Shown in pieces: positions 26,364 through 35,185 of a stretch of DNA of 64,000 nt; the first letter of the stretch is position 1, and each line of letters opens with the position of its first letter. Source of the DNA: Streptomyces bacillaris (lineage in GTDB: Bacteria; Actinomycetota; Actinomycetes; Streptomycetales; Streptomycetaceae); assembly GCF_003268675.1 (NCBI RefSeq), contig NZ_CP029378.1, positions 2,232,001-2,296,000 of the forward strand. The letters are read 5' to 3'. Below the pieces are notes generated by a model. The model ran no database searches, had not been told where the DNA came from, and worked only from the letters and a program-made list of their open reading frames with translations. Position numbers and translations under genes: made by a program.

Positions 26364-27347
26364 ATGCCGTTCCAGCTGCACTTCGACGAGAGCGATCTGC
26401 TGCGCTGCCGGTTCGCGCTCTCGCCGCTGGTCGAGACCCAGGAGGCGGTCCGCACCCTGGCCCGCCGCCACCGGCACGGCTACCACCTGCCCTGGCTGCG
26501 GCGGATCCGGGAGGCGGCCGCCGCACTCGACCCGGAGCCGCTCTGGCTGCTGATGCCGGACGGCGGCCACAACCCGGACTTCATCTGCCCGCCGCCGATC
26601 GGGCCGCTCGCCACCTTCGAGGAGGAGATCGCGGGCGTGCGGGCGGTCGATCCGGAGGTGGCACGGGCGGACATGGAGCTGGCGCTGGCGGGGCGGCCCG
26701 GCGCCCGGGAGTCCGTGACGGGCCGTCGGCTGCTGGCGGACCCGGCGCGGGCCGTGCGGGAGATCGCCGACCTGCTGGAGCGGGCCTGGCAGGTGCTCAT
26801 CGAGCCGTACTGGCCCCGGCTGCGAGCGCTGCTGGAGGCGGACATCGCGTACCACTCGCGCAAGCTCGCGGACAGCGGGCTCGCGGGGCTGCTGGGCGAG
26901 GTGAGCACGCAGCTGAGCTGGAACGGTGCGACGCTCACCGTGCAGGGGACCCGCGGCGACCACGAACAGGTGCTGGGCGGGCAGGGGCTGGTGCTGATGC
27001 CGAGCGTCTTCGTCTGGCCCGAGGTGGTGGGCGGCCATCGGGAGCCGTGGCAGCCGGGGCTGATCTACCCGGCGCGCGGGATCGGCGGGCTGTGGAGCGA
27101 GGCCGGTGAGCGGACGCCGGAGACCCTGGCCCGGCTGCTGGGCCGGGTGCGGGCCGATGTGCTCTGCGCGCTGGACGAACCGGCCGGCACGAGCGCCCTG
27201 GCCCACCGGCTCGGCCTCGCCCCCTCCTCCGTGTCGGCGCACCTGTCGGTGCTGCGCGGGGCGGGGCTGCTGACGTCCCGGCGGTACGGGCACCAGGTGC
27301 TGTACGAGCGGACGCCGCTGGGGATCGCGCTGGCCGCCGCCACCTGA
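26364..27347 (+). CDS. DUF5937 / ArsR-type winged-helix regulator
   Basis: 327 residues. The N-terminal 240 residues match the DUF5937 style (LHFDESDLLRCRFALSPLVE) and probably sense a ligand. The C-terminal winged helix at about 262-320 is ArsR-like: LGRVRADVLCALDEPAGTSALA, LGLAPSSVSAHLSVLRGAGLL, RRYGHQVLYERTPLG. No metal-binding CxC motif typical of classical ArsR is present, so it is not a heavy-metal sensor by that criterion. A TAGACT box at 26321-26326 may be its -10. Divergent from the MFS exporter, which it likely controls. Confidence 0.82.
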   Translation: MPFQLHFDESDLLRCRFALSPLVETQEAVRTLARRHRHGYHLPWLRRIREAAAALDPEPLWLLMPDGGHNPDFICPPPIGPLATFEEEIAGVRAVDPEVARADMELALAGRPGARESVTGRRLLADPARAVREIADLLERAWQVLIEPYWPRLRALLEADIAYHSRKLADSGLAGLLGEVSTQLSWNGATLTVQGTRGDHEQVLGGQGLVLMPSVFVWPEVVGGHREPWQPGLIYPARGIGGLWSEAGERTPETLARLLGRVRADVLCALDEPAGTSALAHRLGLAPSSVSAHLSVLRGAGLLTSRRYGHQVLYERTPLGIALAAAT

Positions 27348-27502
27348 GCGGTGCCTGGTGACGGATGGTGTGGCGGCGCCACTCCCGGTGACCGGTATGC
27401 CACGATTGTTGACGTTTCCGTATGCGTGTTCAGGCGGCCCCGAACGCCTGCCCGCAGTGCGGCGTCCCGTATCCGTGAGCCACCGCCGTCCGAGGGGGCT
27501 GG

Positions 27503-28543
27503 ATGTCCGGCCGTAGAACCATGTCCAGAGGCTTCGGCCTGCTCTCCACGCTGGCCGCCGTCACGCTCGCGGCCGCTCTCACCGCCGGGTGCTCCACACC
27601 CGGCTCCCCCAGTCCGACGGCCGCCGAGGCCGACCCCGTACGCGGGGAACCGGCGCCGAGCGCGGCCTCGCCGTACTGGGTCGACCCGGACAGCGACGCC
27701 GCCCGCCAGGTGCGCGCCTGGGACCGGGAGGGGCGGAAGGACGACGCGAAGGCGCTGCGGCGGATCGCGGACCGGCCGGTGGCGCTCTGGCCCGCCTGGG
27801 ACGCGCCCGGGCCGGAGATCGTGGCCGCCACCAAGGACGCGGCCCGCACGAAGAAGACCGTCGTGCTCGTCGCGTACAACATTCCGCACCGCGACTGCGG
27901 GCTCTACTCGGCAGGCGGCGCCAAGGACGCGGACACCTACCGGTCCTGGATCGGGGAGTTCGCGGACGCCATCGGGGACGCCCCGGCGACCGTGGTCCTG
28001 GAGCCCGACGCGCTCCCCCACATCGCGGACGGCTGCACCCCGCCCGAGCACCACGCCGAGCGCTACCAGCTGATCTCGGAGGCCGTGGACACGCTCAAGG
28101 CCGGGGCCCGGACCAAGGTCTACCTGGACGCGGGCAACCCGGACTGGATCGTGGAGCCGGAGAAGATCGCGGAGCCGCTGCGCCGGGCCGGGATCGACCG
28201 GGCCGACGGCTTCTCGCTCAACGTCTCCAACTTCCAGTCCAACGCGAGCGTGAAGGAGTACGGGGCCCTCCTCTCCGACTCCCTGGGCGGCGCGCACTAC
28301 GTGATCGACACCAGCCGCAACGGCGGCGGCCCTCTCACCGGCGACCGCGCCGAGGCCTGGTGCAACCCGCCGGGCCGGGCGCTCGGCACACCCCCGACCA
28401 CCGACACCCGCGACGACCGCCTCGACGCCTATCTGTGGATCAAGCGGCCCGGCGAGTCGGACGGCACCTGCCGGGGCGGCCCGGAGGCGGGCACCTGGTG
28501 GCCGGAGTACGCGCTGGGACTGGCCACCCGCGCCAAGTCCTGA
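27503..28543 (+). CDS. Glycoside hydrolase family 6 lipoprotein (CslZ-like)
   Basis: 346-residue lipoprotein: signal peptide with lipobox LTAGCS (Cys about 32), a Pro/Ser linker, and a GH6 domain from about 52. GH6 landmarks are LVAYNIPHRDCGLYSAGG, VVLEPDALP (catalytic Asp region), VYLDAGNPDW, IDTSRNGGG and AYLWIKRPGESDGTC. It probably cuts beta-1,4-glucan at the membrane surface. Close to cslA and glxA, it corresponds to the endoglucanase cslZ of the Streptomyces tip-glucan system and is transcribed towards them. Some homologues are only called cellulase. The symbol is left blank because orthology rests on context. Confidence 0.88.
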   Translation: MSGRRTMSRGFGLLSTLAAVTLAAALTAGCSTPGSPSPTAAEADPVRGEPAPSAASPYWVDPDSDAARQVRAWDREGRKDDAKALRRIADRPVALWPAWDAPGPEIVAATKDAARTKKTVVLVAYNIPHRDCGLYSAGGAKDADTYRSWIGEFADAIGDAPATVVLEPDALPHIADGCTPPEHHAERYQLISEAVDTLKAGARTKVYLDAGNPDWIVEPEKIAEPLRRAGIDRADGFSLNVSNFQSNASVKEYGALLSDSLGGAHYVIDTSRNGGGPLTGDRAEAWCNPPGRALGTPPTTDTRDDRLDAYLWIKRPGESDGTCRGGPEAGTWWPEYALGLATRAKS

Positions 28544-28602
28544 GCGGCCCCCGGACCCATGGCACCGTAGTTCAAAGATTGCGCAACCTCTAAAGTGTTG
28601 CC

Positions 28603-28890
28603 ATGGGATACGAAGCCAGGGCACATACGACACCCCAGGACCGGCGGCGGACGCAAGAGGCGTCCGCCGCCGCGGAACCCGCGGAGGAGGCCGCCGTACT
28701 CGTCGGCGGCCCCGCGGACGGCACCCGGATACGGGTCGCCGGCCGGCCCTCCGTCGTGCAGATCACGTACCCCTGCGAGCTGGACGGACCGGCGGGCGGC
28801 GCCCGGGCGGACGCGCTCTACGTCTACCGGCGCGACCCACGCGTGGAGAGCGAGCCCCTGCGCTACGGGGTGGACCCGGCCAGCCCCTGA
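28603..28890 (+). CDS. Small conserved hypothetical protein
   Basis: 95 residues, not recognised. Acidic/Ala-rich first third, then a compact beta-type part (AAVLVGGPADGTRIRVAG, VQITYPCELDG, ADALYVYRRDP). No signal peptide or membrane helix. TAAAGT at 28591-28596 lies 6 bases before the ATG, so a leaderless message is likely and argues that the gene is real. It sits between the GH6 lipoprotein and the convergent glxA stop, 24 bases from the latter. Confidence 0.65.
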   Translation: MGYEARAHTTPQDRRRTQEASAAAEPAEEAAVLVGGPADGTRIRVAGRPSVVQITYPCELDGPAGGARADALYVYRRDPRVESEPLRYGVDPASP

Positions 28891-28914
28891 CGGGCCGCCG
28901 GGGAGCCCCCGCGG

Positions 28915-30870
28915 TCAGGACGCCTTGACCCACTTCGCCACCGACGGGATGCCGTCGGTGTCCGTCACGAAGAGCATGTACCAGCCGGGCGGCACCAGCG
29001 TGGCGTCGTCCGGCACGGTCACGCTCACCTCGCCCTTCCCCTTCTTCAGCGTCAGCTCGATGGAACGCTGCTCCACGTCCGTGGTGTGCGTGACCGCGCT
29101 CGGCCGCATCAGCCGGGCCGTCGCGATCCGGTCCGCGTCACCGGTCTTGAAGGTGACCGTCTTCCCCAGCTCCACCGCCTGGGGACCGGCCCCGATCACC
29201 GGCCGCCTGTCCTTGCCCCGGTGCAGGGCGGGCGGGGTGTAGACCTCCATGCGCTGCTCGAACTTGCCGAGCTTGGTGTTGTCCTTGTCGTCGTAGAGCG
29301 AGTCGGAGCCGAAGGTGGCGACCCGGCCGTCGGGCAGCAGCAGCGCCTCGGAGTGGTAGTTGCGGCCGATCGTCGGCTCGGCCGCCTCCTTGAAGGTGTT
29401 GGTCTTGGGGTCGTAGGACTGCGCCTTGAGGATGTTGCTGGAGCTGCGCCCCCGGTAGTCCTCGGAGCCGCCGCTGGTGAAGACGGTGTCGTCCGGCATG
29501 ATCACGCTGTTCAGATAGCGCGTGCCCTGCGGCAGATCGGGTCCCGCCCTGAAGGCCGGGTTGGCCTCCTTGAGGTCGATGACGGCCGTGCGGGCCGTGG
29601 ACTTCTTGGACTCGCCGACCCCGCCGCCGCCCAGCACCATCACCTTCTGGTCCTGCACGGGCGGCAGCAGCAGCGAGGCCGCCGTCTCCAGCTGGTCGGT
29701 GTCGGTCAGCCCGGGGACCTTGGTGAAGGTGTTCTTCTCGATGTCCCACATCCCGGGGTCGCGCCCCTTGTCGGCCGGTCCGTAGCCGGCGTTGGCGCCC
29801 GGGTAGAAGAGCTTGCCGCCCTTGGTGAGGAAGAGCGCCGGGTAGGTGGGGAAGTACTGGAAGGGGCCCTTGGTCCACTTCTTGGTCTTCGGGTCGTAGA
29901 TCTCGTTGTCGCCGGGGAGGATCGCGCCCACGTCGTCGAGGCCCGAGACCGAGAGCACCCGGCCGTCCTCCAGGCCGACGAGCGTCGGGTACCAGCGGGC
30001 CTCCTGCATCGGGTCGACCTTGATGTACTTCTCGGCCGTCGGGTCGAACTCGTAGGCGGCCTTGATCCCCTGGAAGTCCTGCTTGTCCATGGTGATCTTC
30101 TCGGCGAGCCCGTACGAGTTGTCGGCGTCCTTGCCCTTCAGCCCGACGATCTCGTACTGGGCGGCCTTGGTCGCCACCGCCTCCGGGCCGTCCTTCACCG
30201 CCTCCACGAAGACCCGCTGCTCGGCCGCCGTCACCTTCGTCTTCCACGGCTTCATCTGGCCGCTCTTGAAGTACGTGACCTCGAACTCGCGCTTCGCCTT
30301 GGGCACGGTGACGTCGAACTTGGCCACGTACTCGACCCCGGAGGGCGAGCGGAAGACCGTGCCCTTCTTCAGCTTCAGCGGCTTGTCCGGGTTCTCGTTC
30401 TTCACCCGCATCCCGCCGCCGGCCCGCTGCACCTTGTCGTCCAGCACCTCGTAGCGGGCGGTGCCGCCGGCGATCAGCAGCCGCCCGTCCGGGAGCTGGG
30501 CGTGGCCGCTGCAGAAGAAGTCCTCCGGCGTGGGGACCTTCTGGAAGGTGTTCTTCGCCGGGTCCCAGAGCACGGTGTCGAAGGTGCCCTCGTCGAAGTG
30601 CTTCTGGTCGTTGCCCGACCCCGCGACGATCAGCACCTTGCCGGTGTGCAGGAGCGCCGCGTGGATGGCGTTGGTGCGGTACTCCTTGGGAATGTCGACC
30701 TGCTCCCAGGAGCCGTACTCCGCCTTGTACTTCGGCTGGGCGATCTTGTACGCGTGGTACTGGTCCTCCGCGAAGGAGAGCGCCGCCGGCGCGTTCAGCC
30801 CCGCGAGCACGACGACCGCGCCGCCGCCCAGGAGCGTCTTCCTCATCTTCTTCGAAGGCCGGTAGGCCAT
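28915..30870 (-). CDS. glxA: Copper-radical oxidase GlxA
   Basis: Galactose-oxidase-like enzyme of 651 residues, needed in Streptomyces for glucan deposition at hyphal tips. A single N-terminal membrane anchor (KTLLGGGAVVVLAGLNAPAALSF) is followed by Kelch-type beta-propeller repeats (LPDGRLLIAGG, LEDGRVLSVSG, MPDDTVFTSGGSE, LPDGRVATFGS) and a C-terminal beta domain (DUF1929-like). The copper/radical site is visible: Cys120 in FFCSGHA and Tyr294 in RWYPT as the likely cross-linked pair, Tyr505-His506 in GRNYHSEAL, and His595 in VTHTTD. Starts 3 bases after the cslA stop, so the two are one operon. Confidence 0.94.
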   Translation of the reverse strand: MAYRPSKKMRKTLLGGGAVVVLAGLNAPAALSFAEDQYHAYKIAQPKYKAEYGSWEQVDIPKEYRTNAIHAALLHTGKVLIVAGSGNDQKHFDEGTFDTVLWDPAKNTFQKVPTPEDFFCSGHAQLPDGRLLIAGGTARYEVLDDKVQRAGGGMRVKNENPDKPLKLKKGTVFRSPSGVEYVAKFDVTVPKAKREFEVTYFKSGQMKPWKTKVTAAEQRVFVEAVKDGPEAVATKAAQYEIVGLKGKDADNSYGLAEKITMDKQDFQGIKAAYEFDPTAEKYIKVDPMQEARWYPTLVGLEDGRVLSVSGLDDVGAILPGDNEIYDPKTKKWTKGPFQYFPTYPALFLTKGGKLFYPGANAGYGPADKGRDPGMWDIEKNTFTKVPGLTDTDQLETAASLLLPPVQDQKVMVLGGGGVGESKKSTARTAVIDLKEANPAFRAGPDLPQGTRYLNSVIMPDDTVFTSGGSEDYRGRSSSNILKAQSYDPKTNTFKEAAEPTIGRNYHSEALLLPDGRVATFGSDSLYDDKDNTKLGKFEQRMEVYTPPALHRGKDRRPVIGAGPQAVELGKTVTFKTGDADRIATARLMRPSAVTHTTDVEQRSIELTLKKGKGEVSVTVPDDATLVPPGWYMLFVTDTDGIPSVAKWVKAS

Positions 30871-30873
30871 GGG

Positions 30874-32742
30874 TCAGTTCCCTCCTGCGGTGGTGGTGGC
30901 GGTGGTACCGGCCGTCGCGGTGCTGGGTGCCGGGGCGGTGGGAGCGGTGGTGGTCGTCGTGGTGACGAACGTGGCCTCCGGCAGCGGCCGCACGGGGGCG
31001 GGAGCGGGCGCAGTTGCGGCCGCGGACGCGGATACAGGCGCGGGGGCCGTGGTGCGGGCGCGCTCGCGGCGGTCCTTCCACTCCGTCCAGGCCCACACCA
31101 CGACCGGGGAGAGGGCGATGGCGAGCCCGAGCGTGGCCCAGGTGCGCATCGCGACATGGGTGTGGTTCAGATGGACGGAGGCGATGAGCGAGGAGAGCAG
31201 GACCGCGGCCCAGAAGAGGTGGATACGGAAGGTGAGCAGCCGGTCCGGGGAGGCCTGGCCGCCCTTGGGGGTGACGACGAACCGCCCGTCGGTGCGCAGC
31301 AGCGCCGAGCCGAGGGACTTGAGGTAGATCGGCGCGGAGAGCGCGGACATGGCCATCCCGGCGAGACCGCCGGAGCCCTCGGGTTCGTGCGGGGAGACGT
31401 TGTGCCGCCGGTTCCAGAGGTAGAGGCCGATCTGGAGGGCCGCCGCGTCGCTGTAGAGCATCAGCCAGATGGAGGCGGCGACCTGGGTGCCTGAGGCGCC
31501 GAACCAGAGGAAGAGCACACAGCTGCCCACGCCGAGCAGCCAGTTGACGGCCGTCATGGGGTAGTAGACGAGCATCAGCGTGTAGCTGAGGAGCCGGCCG
31601 GGCGGGACCCGGAAGAGCATCTTCACGTACTGCTTGAACAGCGTCTCGTACGTCCCGCGCGACCAGCGCAGCTGCTGGGTGAAGAAGTCCGTCCAGGAGG
31701 CGGGCCCCTCACCGACCGCCAGCACGTCGGGGGTGTAGACGGAACGCCAGTAGCGCCCCGTGGCGGGGTTGCGGCGGCGGTGGATCTCGAAGCCGGTCGC
31801 CATGTCCTCGGTGATCGAGTCGTAGAGGCCGCCGACCTGCCGCAGCGCGGCGACGCGGACGACGTTGTTGGTGCCGACGAACATCGGGGCGCCGTAGCGG
31901 TTGCCCGCGCGCTGGATCAGGGCGTGGAAGAGGAACTGCTGCGACTCGGCGGCCTTGGTGACGGCCGAGTCGTAGTTCCCGTACACCTGCGGTCCGACGA
32001 CGAAGGCGACGTCGGGATCGCGGAAGTAGCCCAGCATCCGTTCCAGGAAGTTGGGCATCGGCACGTGGTCGGTGTCGACGGAGGCGAAGAAGTCGTAGTC
32101 GTCTCCGTGCAGGGCGATCCAGGCGTTGTAGTTGCCGTGCTTCGTCTTCGCCTTGTGCGCGCCCTTCTTACGGTTCCACTCGGGCACCCCGCGCCGGGTG
32201 AAGTGGTGCACCCCCAGCTCCGCGCAGAGCATCCGGGCGGCGGGGTCGTCGCCCTCGTCCAGGAGCCAGATGTCCAGCGGCCCGGGGTGGGTGAGGCGCA
32301 CCGCGCCCTTCAGGGTGGCGCGCACCATGGAGAGCGGTTCCTTGCCGGGGACGTACGTGGTGAGGAAGGCGACCCGGGTGCCCGGCTCGGGCGTGACGGG
32401 TACGGGGTCCCGGGCGACCAGCGTGGCATGGGCGATGGAGACCACGTTGACCAGCATGAAGAGCCCGATCAGCCCGATCGAGACCAGCATCACGGTGTCG
32501 GCGACGACGAGCCAGCGCTCCCCGTTCTCCCGGTCGGTCCAGTGCGTGGGCCAGACCAGGTAGAGCATCAGGGTGGCGGTGAGGACCGGGGCCAGCGTCA
32601 TCAGGAGGACGGCCCTTATTCGGTGCTTCTCCGTCGAGAGCAGGGATCGGTACCGCACCCGGTATCCCTCGGGGTCCGGCTCGGTGAGCGGTCCCGCGAG
32701 CCGGCTGTAGGTGTCGTAGTCGTAGCCCTCCGACCGCACCAT
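30874..32742 (-). CDS. cslA: Cellulose-synthase-like glycosyltransferase CslA
   Basis: Family-2 processive beta-glycosyltransferase in the membrane, 622 residues. Two N-terminal helices (about 43-63, 78-105), a cytosolic catalytic domain with Asp162 (LLDEGDD), DTD at 223-225, TED at 311-313 and QQLRW at 356-360, then about six more helices. The last 60 residues are an Ala/Thr/Pro-rich tail. It makes beta-glucan at hyphal tips with GlxA. The ATG at 32742 has GGGAGG only one base before it, which is too close, so a start a few codons away (GTG in-frame upstream, or the second codon GTG) is possible. Confidence 0.93.
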   Translation of the reverse strand: MVRSEGYDYDTYSRLAGPLTEPDPEGYRVRYRSLLSTEKHRIRAVLLMTLAPVLTATLMLYLVWPTHWTDRENGERWLVVADTVMLVSIGLIGLFMLVNVVSIAHATLVARDPVPVTPEPGTRVAFLTTYVPGKEPLSMVRATLKGAVRLTHPGPLDIWLLDEGDDPAARMLCAELGVHHFTRRGVPEWNRKKGAHKAKTKHGNYNAWIALHGDDYDFFASVDTDHVPMPNFLERMLGYFRDPDVAFVVGPQVYGNYDSAVTKAAESQQFLFHALIQRAGNRYGAPMFVGTNNVVRVAALRQVGGLYDSITEDMATGFEIHRRRNPATGRYWRSVYTPDVLAVGEGPASWTDFFTQQLRWSRGTYETLFKQYVKMLFRVPPGRLLSYTLMLVYYPMTAVNWLLGVGSCVLFLWFGASGTQVAASIWLMLYSDAAALQIGLYLWNRRHNVSPHEPEGSGGLAGMAMSALSAPIYLKSLGSALLRTDGRFVVTPKGGQASPDRLLTFRIHLFWAAVLLSSLIASVHLNHTHVAMRTWATLGLAIALSPVVVWAWTEWKDRRERARTTAPAPVSASAAATAPAPAPVRPLPEATFVTTTTTTAPTAPAPSTATAGTTATTTAGGN

Positions 32743-32840
32743 GCCTCCCACTGTCGAACGGGTTGATATCCCCACAAAAGGGGACAGACAACAGCGTGTC
32801 GACCCGGCAGGTCCGAGTGAGCGGTTTTTGATCCGGGACC

Positions 32841-32875
32841 GGAAAAGCCCCCGGCCGTGTGGCGCCGGGGGCTTA
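32841..32875 (-). terminator. Terminator after MTH1187-family gene
   Basis: 11-bp perfect stem (32845-32855 with 32864-32874), 8-base loop, followed on the minus strand by TTTT. It lies 38 bases past the stop of the gene at 32913 and upstream of cslA, separating the two units. Confidence 0.85.
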
Positions 32876-32912
32876 TCGGGTGAACGCGGGGCGGTGGGCG
32901 GCGGACGGACCG

Positions 32913-33206
32913 TCAGGGGGCGAGATAGCGCTCCACCGTCTCGACCTTCGAGGTCAGACCGTCGGTGACACCGGGCCGGATGTCGGCCTTCAGTACCAGG
33001 GAGACGCGTCCCGCGCGGGCCTCGACTGCGGCCACGGCGCGCTTGACGACGTCCATGACCTCGTCCCACTCCCCCTCGACGGAGGTGAACATGGCGTCGG
33101 TCCGGTTGGGCAGGCCCGACTCCCGTACGACCCGCACGGCGTCGGCCACGTACTCCCCGACGTCCTCACCGACGCCGAGCGGGGAGACCGAGAACGCGAC
33201 GATCAT
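32913..33206 (-). CDS. MTH1187/YkoF-like thiamine-binding family protein
   Basis: 97 residues, the whole length of the MTH1187 (DUF77) family: [26 protein letters not shown], then [21 protein letters not shown] and [13 protein letters not shown]. Members form small ferredoxin-fold oligomers and some bind thiamine, but the role here is unproven. Its ATG overlaps the stop of the DUF3817 gene (ATGA), so the two are translationally coupled. It is followed by a clear terminator. Confidence 0.85.
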   Translation of the reverse strand: MIVAFSVSPLGVGEDVGEYVADAVRVVRESGLPNRTDAMFTSVEGEWDEVMDVVKRAVAAVEARAGRVSLVLKADIRPGVTDGLTSKVETVERYLAP

Positions 33207-33553
33207 GCGCTGACCGTGCCCTCGCGGCGGGCGCGGGCGGCGATGACGCCGTCGGCCTCGTACTGCTTGAGCAGCTTGTCGCCGTAGAGGCCGCCGAAGG
33301 GGATCACGGCGAGGAGGAAGAAGAAGGCGACGCGCTTGAGCGGCCACTTGGCCTTGATCCACACGTCCAGCAGGAACACCACGTAGATCGTGAAGAGAAT
33401 GCCGTGGATCATGCCGAGGGGCGGCATCAGGAAGTCGATGTCCGAGACCCGCATGAGGAGCGAGCCGAAGATCAGCAGGGCCGGGAAGGAGAGCGCCTCG
33501 GGGAGCGAGATGAGGCGCAGCCGGTGCAGGGCGGAAGCGGTCTTGATGTCCAC
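33203..33553 (-). CDS. DUF3817 membrane protein (second copy)
   Basis: 116 residues from the GTG at 33553 ([14 protein letters not shown]), chosen because GAAGG lies 7 bases upstream; the longer open frame to 33754 has a low-complexity Arg/Pro N-terminus and no site. Three helices: [56 protein letters not shown], with the family motif KAKWPLKR. Function unknown. In an operon with the MTH1187-family protein; about 34% of its length is visibly alike to the copy at 24092. Confidence 0.82.
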   Translation of the reverse strand: MDIKTASALHRLRLISLPEALSFPALLIFGSLLMRVSDIDFLMPPLGMIHGILFTIYVVFLLDVWIKAKWPLKRVAFFFLLAVIPFGGLYGDKLLKQYEADGVIAARARREGTVSA

Positions 33554-33849
33554 AGGGGCACCTTCGGTGGGAGGGGATCGTGTGGGCGGGAAAGGGCCGC
33601 ACGGACTTGTGAACGCGAGCACAAGCCGCCCCCATTGTGGCATCGCGCCGGGGGCCACCGGCGCCGGGGGCCGCCCGTCCCCCGCGGGCGCGTACCGCCG
33701 CATACCCGGACGCGCGTATCGCCGCATATCAGGGCCGGTCCGGGTACGCATCACCAGGACCGGTCCAGGTGCGCATCAGGGGGGCATCAGGGACGTAACG
33801 GTTCCGTAGGACCTGGTCCGGGCGGCGGGCGGGCGGCTACCTTCGTCGC

Positions 33850-34488
33850 GTGGCGATGTTCCGACTCCAAGGCAGCAAGACGCTCGCCGTCGATCTGACG
33901 GGCGATGCCGTCAAGGCGAAGAACGGCTCGATGGTCGCGTACGACGGCCGGATGACCTTCAAGAAGATGACCGGCGGCGGTGAGGGGCTCCGCGGGATGG
34001 TGACCCGCCGGCTGACCGGCGAGCAGATGGCCGTGATGGAGGTGTCCGGGCAGGGCACCTGCTACTTCGCCGACCGGGCGAGCGAGATCAACCTGGTCGC
34101 GCTGCACGGCGACAAGCTGTACGTGGAGGCGAGCAACCTGCTGGCCACCGATTCCGGGCTGCGCACGGGGACGACGTTCACCGGCCTGCGCGGCGGGGCG
34201 AGCGGCAACGGCCTCTTCACCACCACGGTGGAGGGCACCGGCCAGGCGGCGATCATGTCGGAGGGCGAGGCGGTGCTGCTGCGGGTGACCCCGCAGTATC
34301 CGCTGATGGTCGACCCCGGCGCGTACATCGCCCACCAGGGCAATCTGCGCCAGCAGCTCCAGAGCGGGGTGAACTTCCGGACGCTGATGGGCGAGGGCTC
34401 GGGCGAGGCGTTCCAGATGCGGTTCGAGGGCGACGGGCTGGTCTACGTACAGCCGAGCGAGCGCAACACCATCGGGGGCGATGTCTGA
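33850..34488 (+). CDS. AIM24-family protein 1
   Basis: 212 residues of the AIM24 (DUF124) beta-fold family, related to tryptophan RNA-binding attenuator-like folds. Typical phrases: VKAKNGSMVAYDGRMTF, GQGTCYFADRASEINLVALH, LYVEASNLLATDSGL, GLFTTTVEGTGQAAI, GSGEAFQMRFEGDGLVYVQ. No signal peptide or catalytic residue is seen. TACCTT at 33838-33843 lies 6 bases before the GTG start, so it is probably leaderless; an ATG two codons later is possible. First of three tandem paralogues with overlapping ends. Function unknown in bacteria. Confidence 0.85.
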   Translation: MAMFRLQGSKTLAVDLTGDAVKAKNGSMVAYDGRMTFKKMTGGGEGLRGMVTRRLTGEQMAVMEVSGQGTCYFADRASEINLVALHGDKLYVEASNLLATDSGLRTGTTFTGLRGGASGNGLFTTTVEGTGQAAIMSEGEAVLLRVTPQYPLMVDPGAYIAHQGNLRQQLQSGVNFRTLMGEGSGEAFQMRFEGDGLVYVQPSERNTIGGDV

Positions 34489-35138
34489 TGCCGTTCCGGG
34501 AGATCAACTCCAAGATGGTCGAGGCCCTGGTGTCTCCGGGCCAGCGGCTGTTCAGCCAGCGCGGCGCGATGCTGGCCTACCGGGGCGAGGTGTCCTTCAC
34601 CCCGAACATCCAGGGCGGTCAGGGCGGCTTCGCCTCGATGATCGGCCGCCGGGTGGCGGGCGAGGCGACCCCGCTGATGACGGTGGAGGGGTCGGGCACG
34701 GTGCTGTTCGGCCACGGCGGCCACCACATCCAGGTGATCAACCTGGCGGGCGACACCCTGTACGTGGAGGCCGACCGGCTCCTCGCCTTCGACGGCTCCC
34801 TCCAGCAGGGCACGATGTTCATGGGCTCGCAGGGCGGGGTGATGGGCATGGTCCGGGGCCAGGTGACCGGCCAGGGCCTGTTCACGACGACGCTGACGGG
34901 CCATGGCGCGGTCGCGGTGATGGCGCACGGCGGGGTGATCGAGCTGCCGATCACGCCGGGCCGGGACATCCATGTCGACCCGCAGGCGTACGTCGCCCAC
35001 CACGGGGACGTCCGCAACAAGCTCTCCACCGCGCTCGGCTGGCGGGACATGGTGGGGCGCGGCTCCGGCGAGGCGTTCCAGCTGGAGCTGAGCGGGACCG
35101 GCGCGGTGTACGTCCAGGCCTCGGAGGAGAAGCTGTGA
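34488..35138 (+). CDS. AIM24-family protein 2
   Basis: 216 residues, clear paralogue of the gene before it: VSPGQRLFSQRGAMLAYRGEVSF, GSGTVLFGHGGHHIQVINLAG, LYVEADRLLAFDGSL, GLFTTTLTGHGAVAV, GSGEAFQLELSGTGAVYVQ. Start and previous stop share one base (TGATG), so translation is coupled. It is followed by a 16-codon open frame that bridges to the third paralogue with overlapping stop/start codons. Confidence 0.85.
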   Translation: MPFREINSKMVEALVSPGQRLFSQRGAMLAYRGEVSFTPNIQGGQGGFASMIGRRVAGEATPLMTVEGSGTVLFGHGGHHIQVINLAGDTLYVEADRLLAFDGSLQQGTMFMGSQGGVMGMVRGQVTGQGLFTTTLTGHGAVAVMAHGGVIELPITPGRDIHVDPQAYVAHHGDVRNKLSTALGWRDMVGRGSGEAFQLELSGTGAVYVQASEEKL

Positions 35139-35185
35139 GCGCGCCCGTGACCGTCGGGGAGAAGCCGATCGAGGAGAAGTCGTGA
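35135..35185 (+). other. Bridging mini-ORF between AIM24 genes 2 and 3
   Basis: GTG at 35135, overlapping the stop of gene 2, reads 16 codons (VSAPVTVGEKPIEEKS) and stops at 35183-35185, overlapping the GTG of gene 3. Probably a translational-coupling leader or a remnant, not a functional protein. Confidence 0.35.

Noticed and set aside
27503..28543. GH6 protein considered a secreted cellulase for feeding
   Set aside because: A lipobox and the position beside cslA-glxA favour a membrane-bound role in glucan synthesis; catabolic use is not excluded.
32743..33069. N-terminal extension of CslA
   Set aside because: It overlaps the antisense of the MTH1187-family gene and crosses a terminator; no family similarity.
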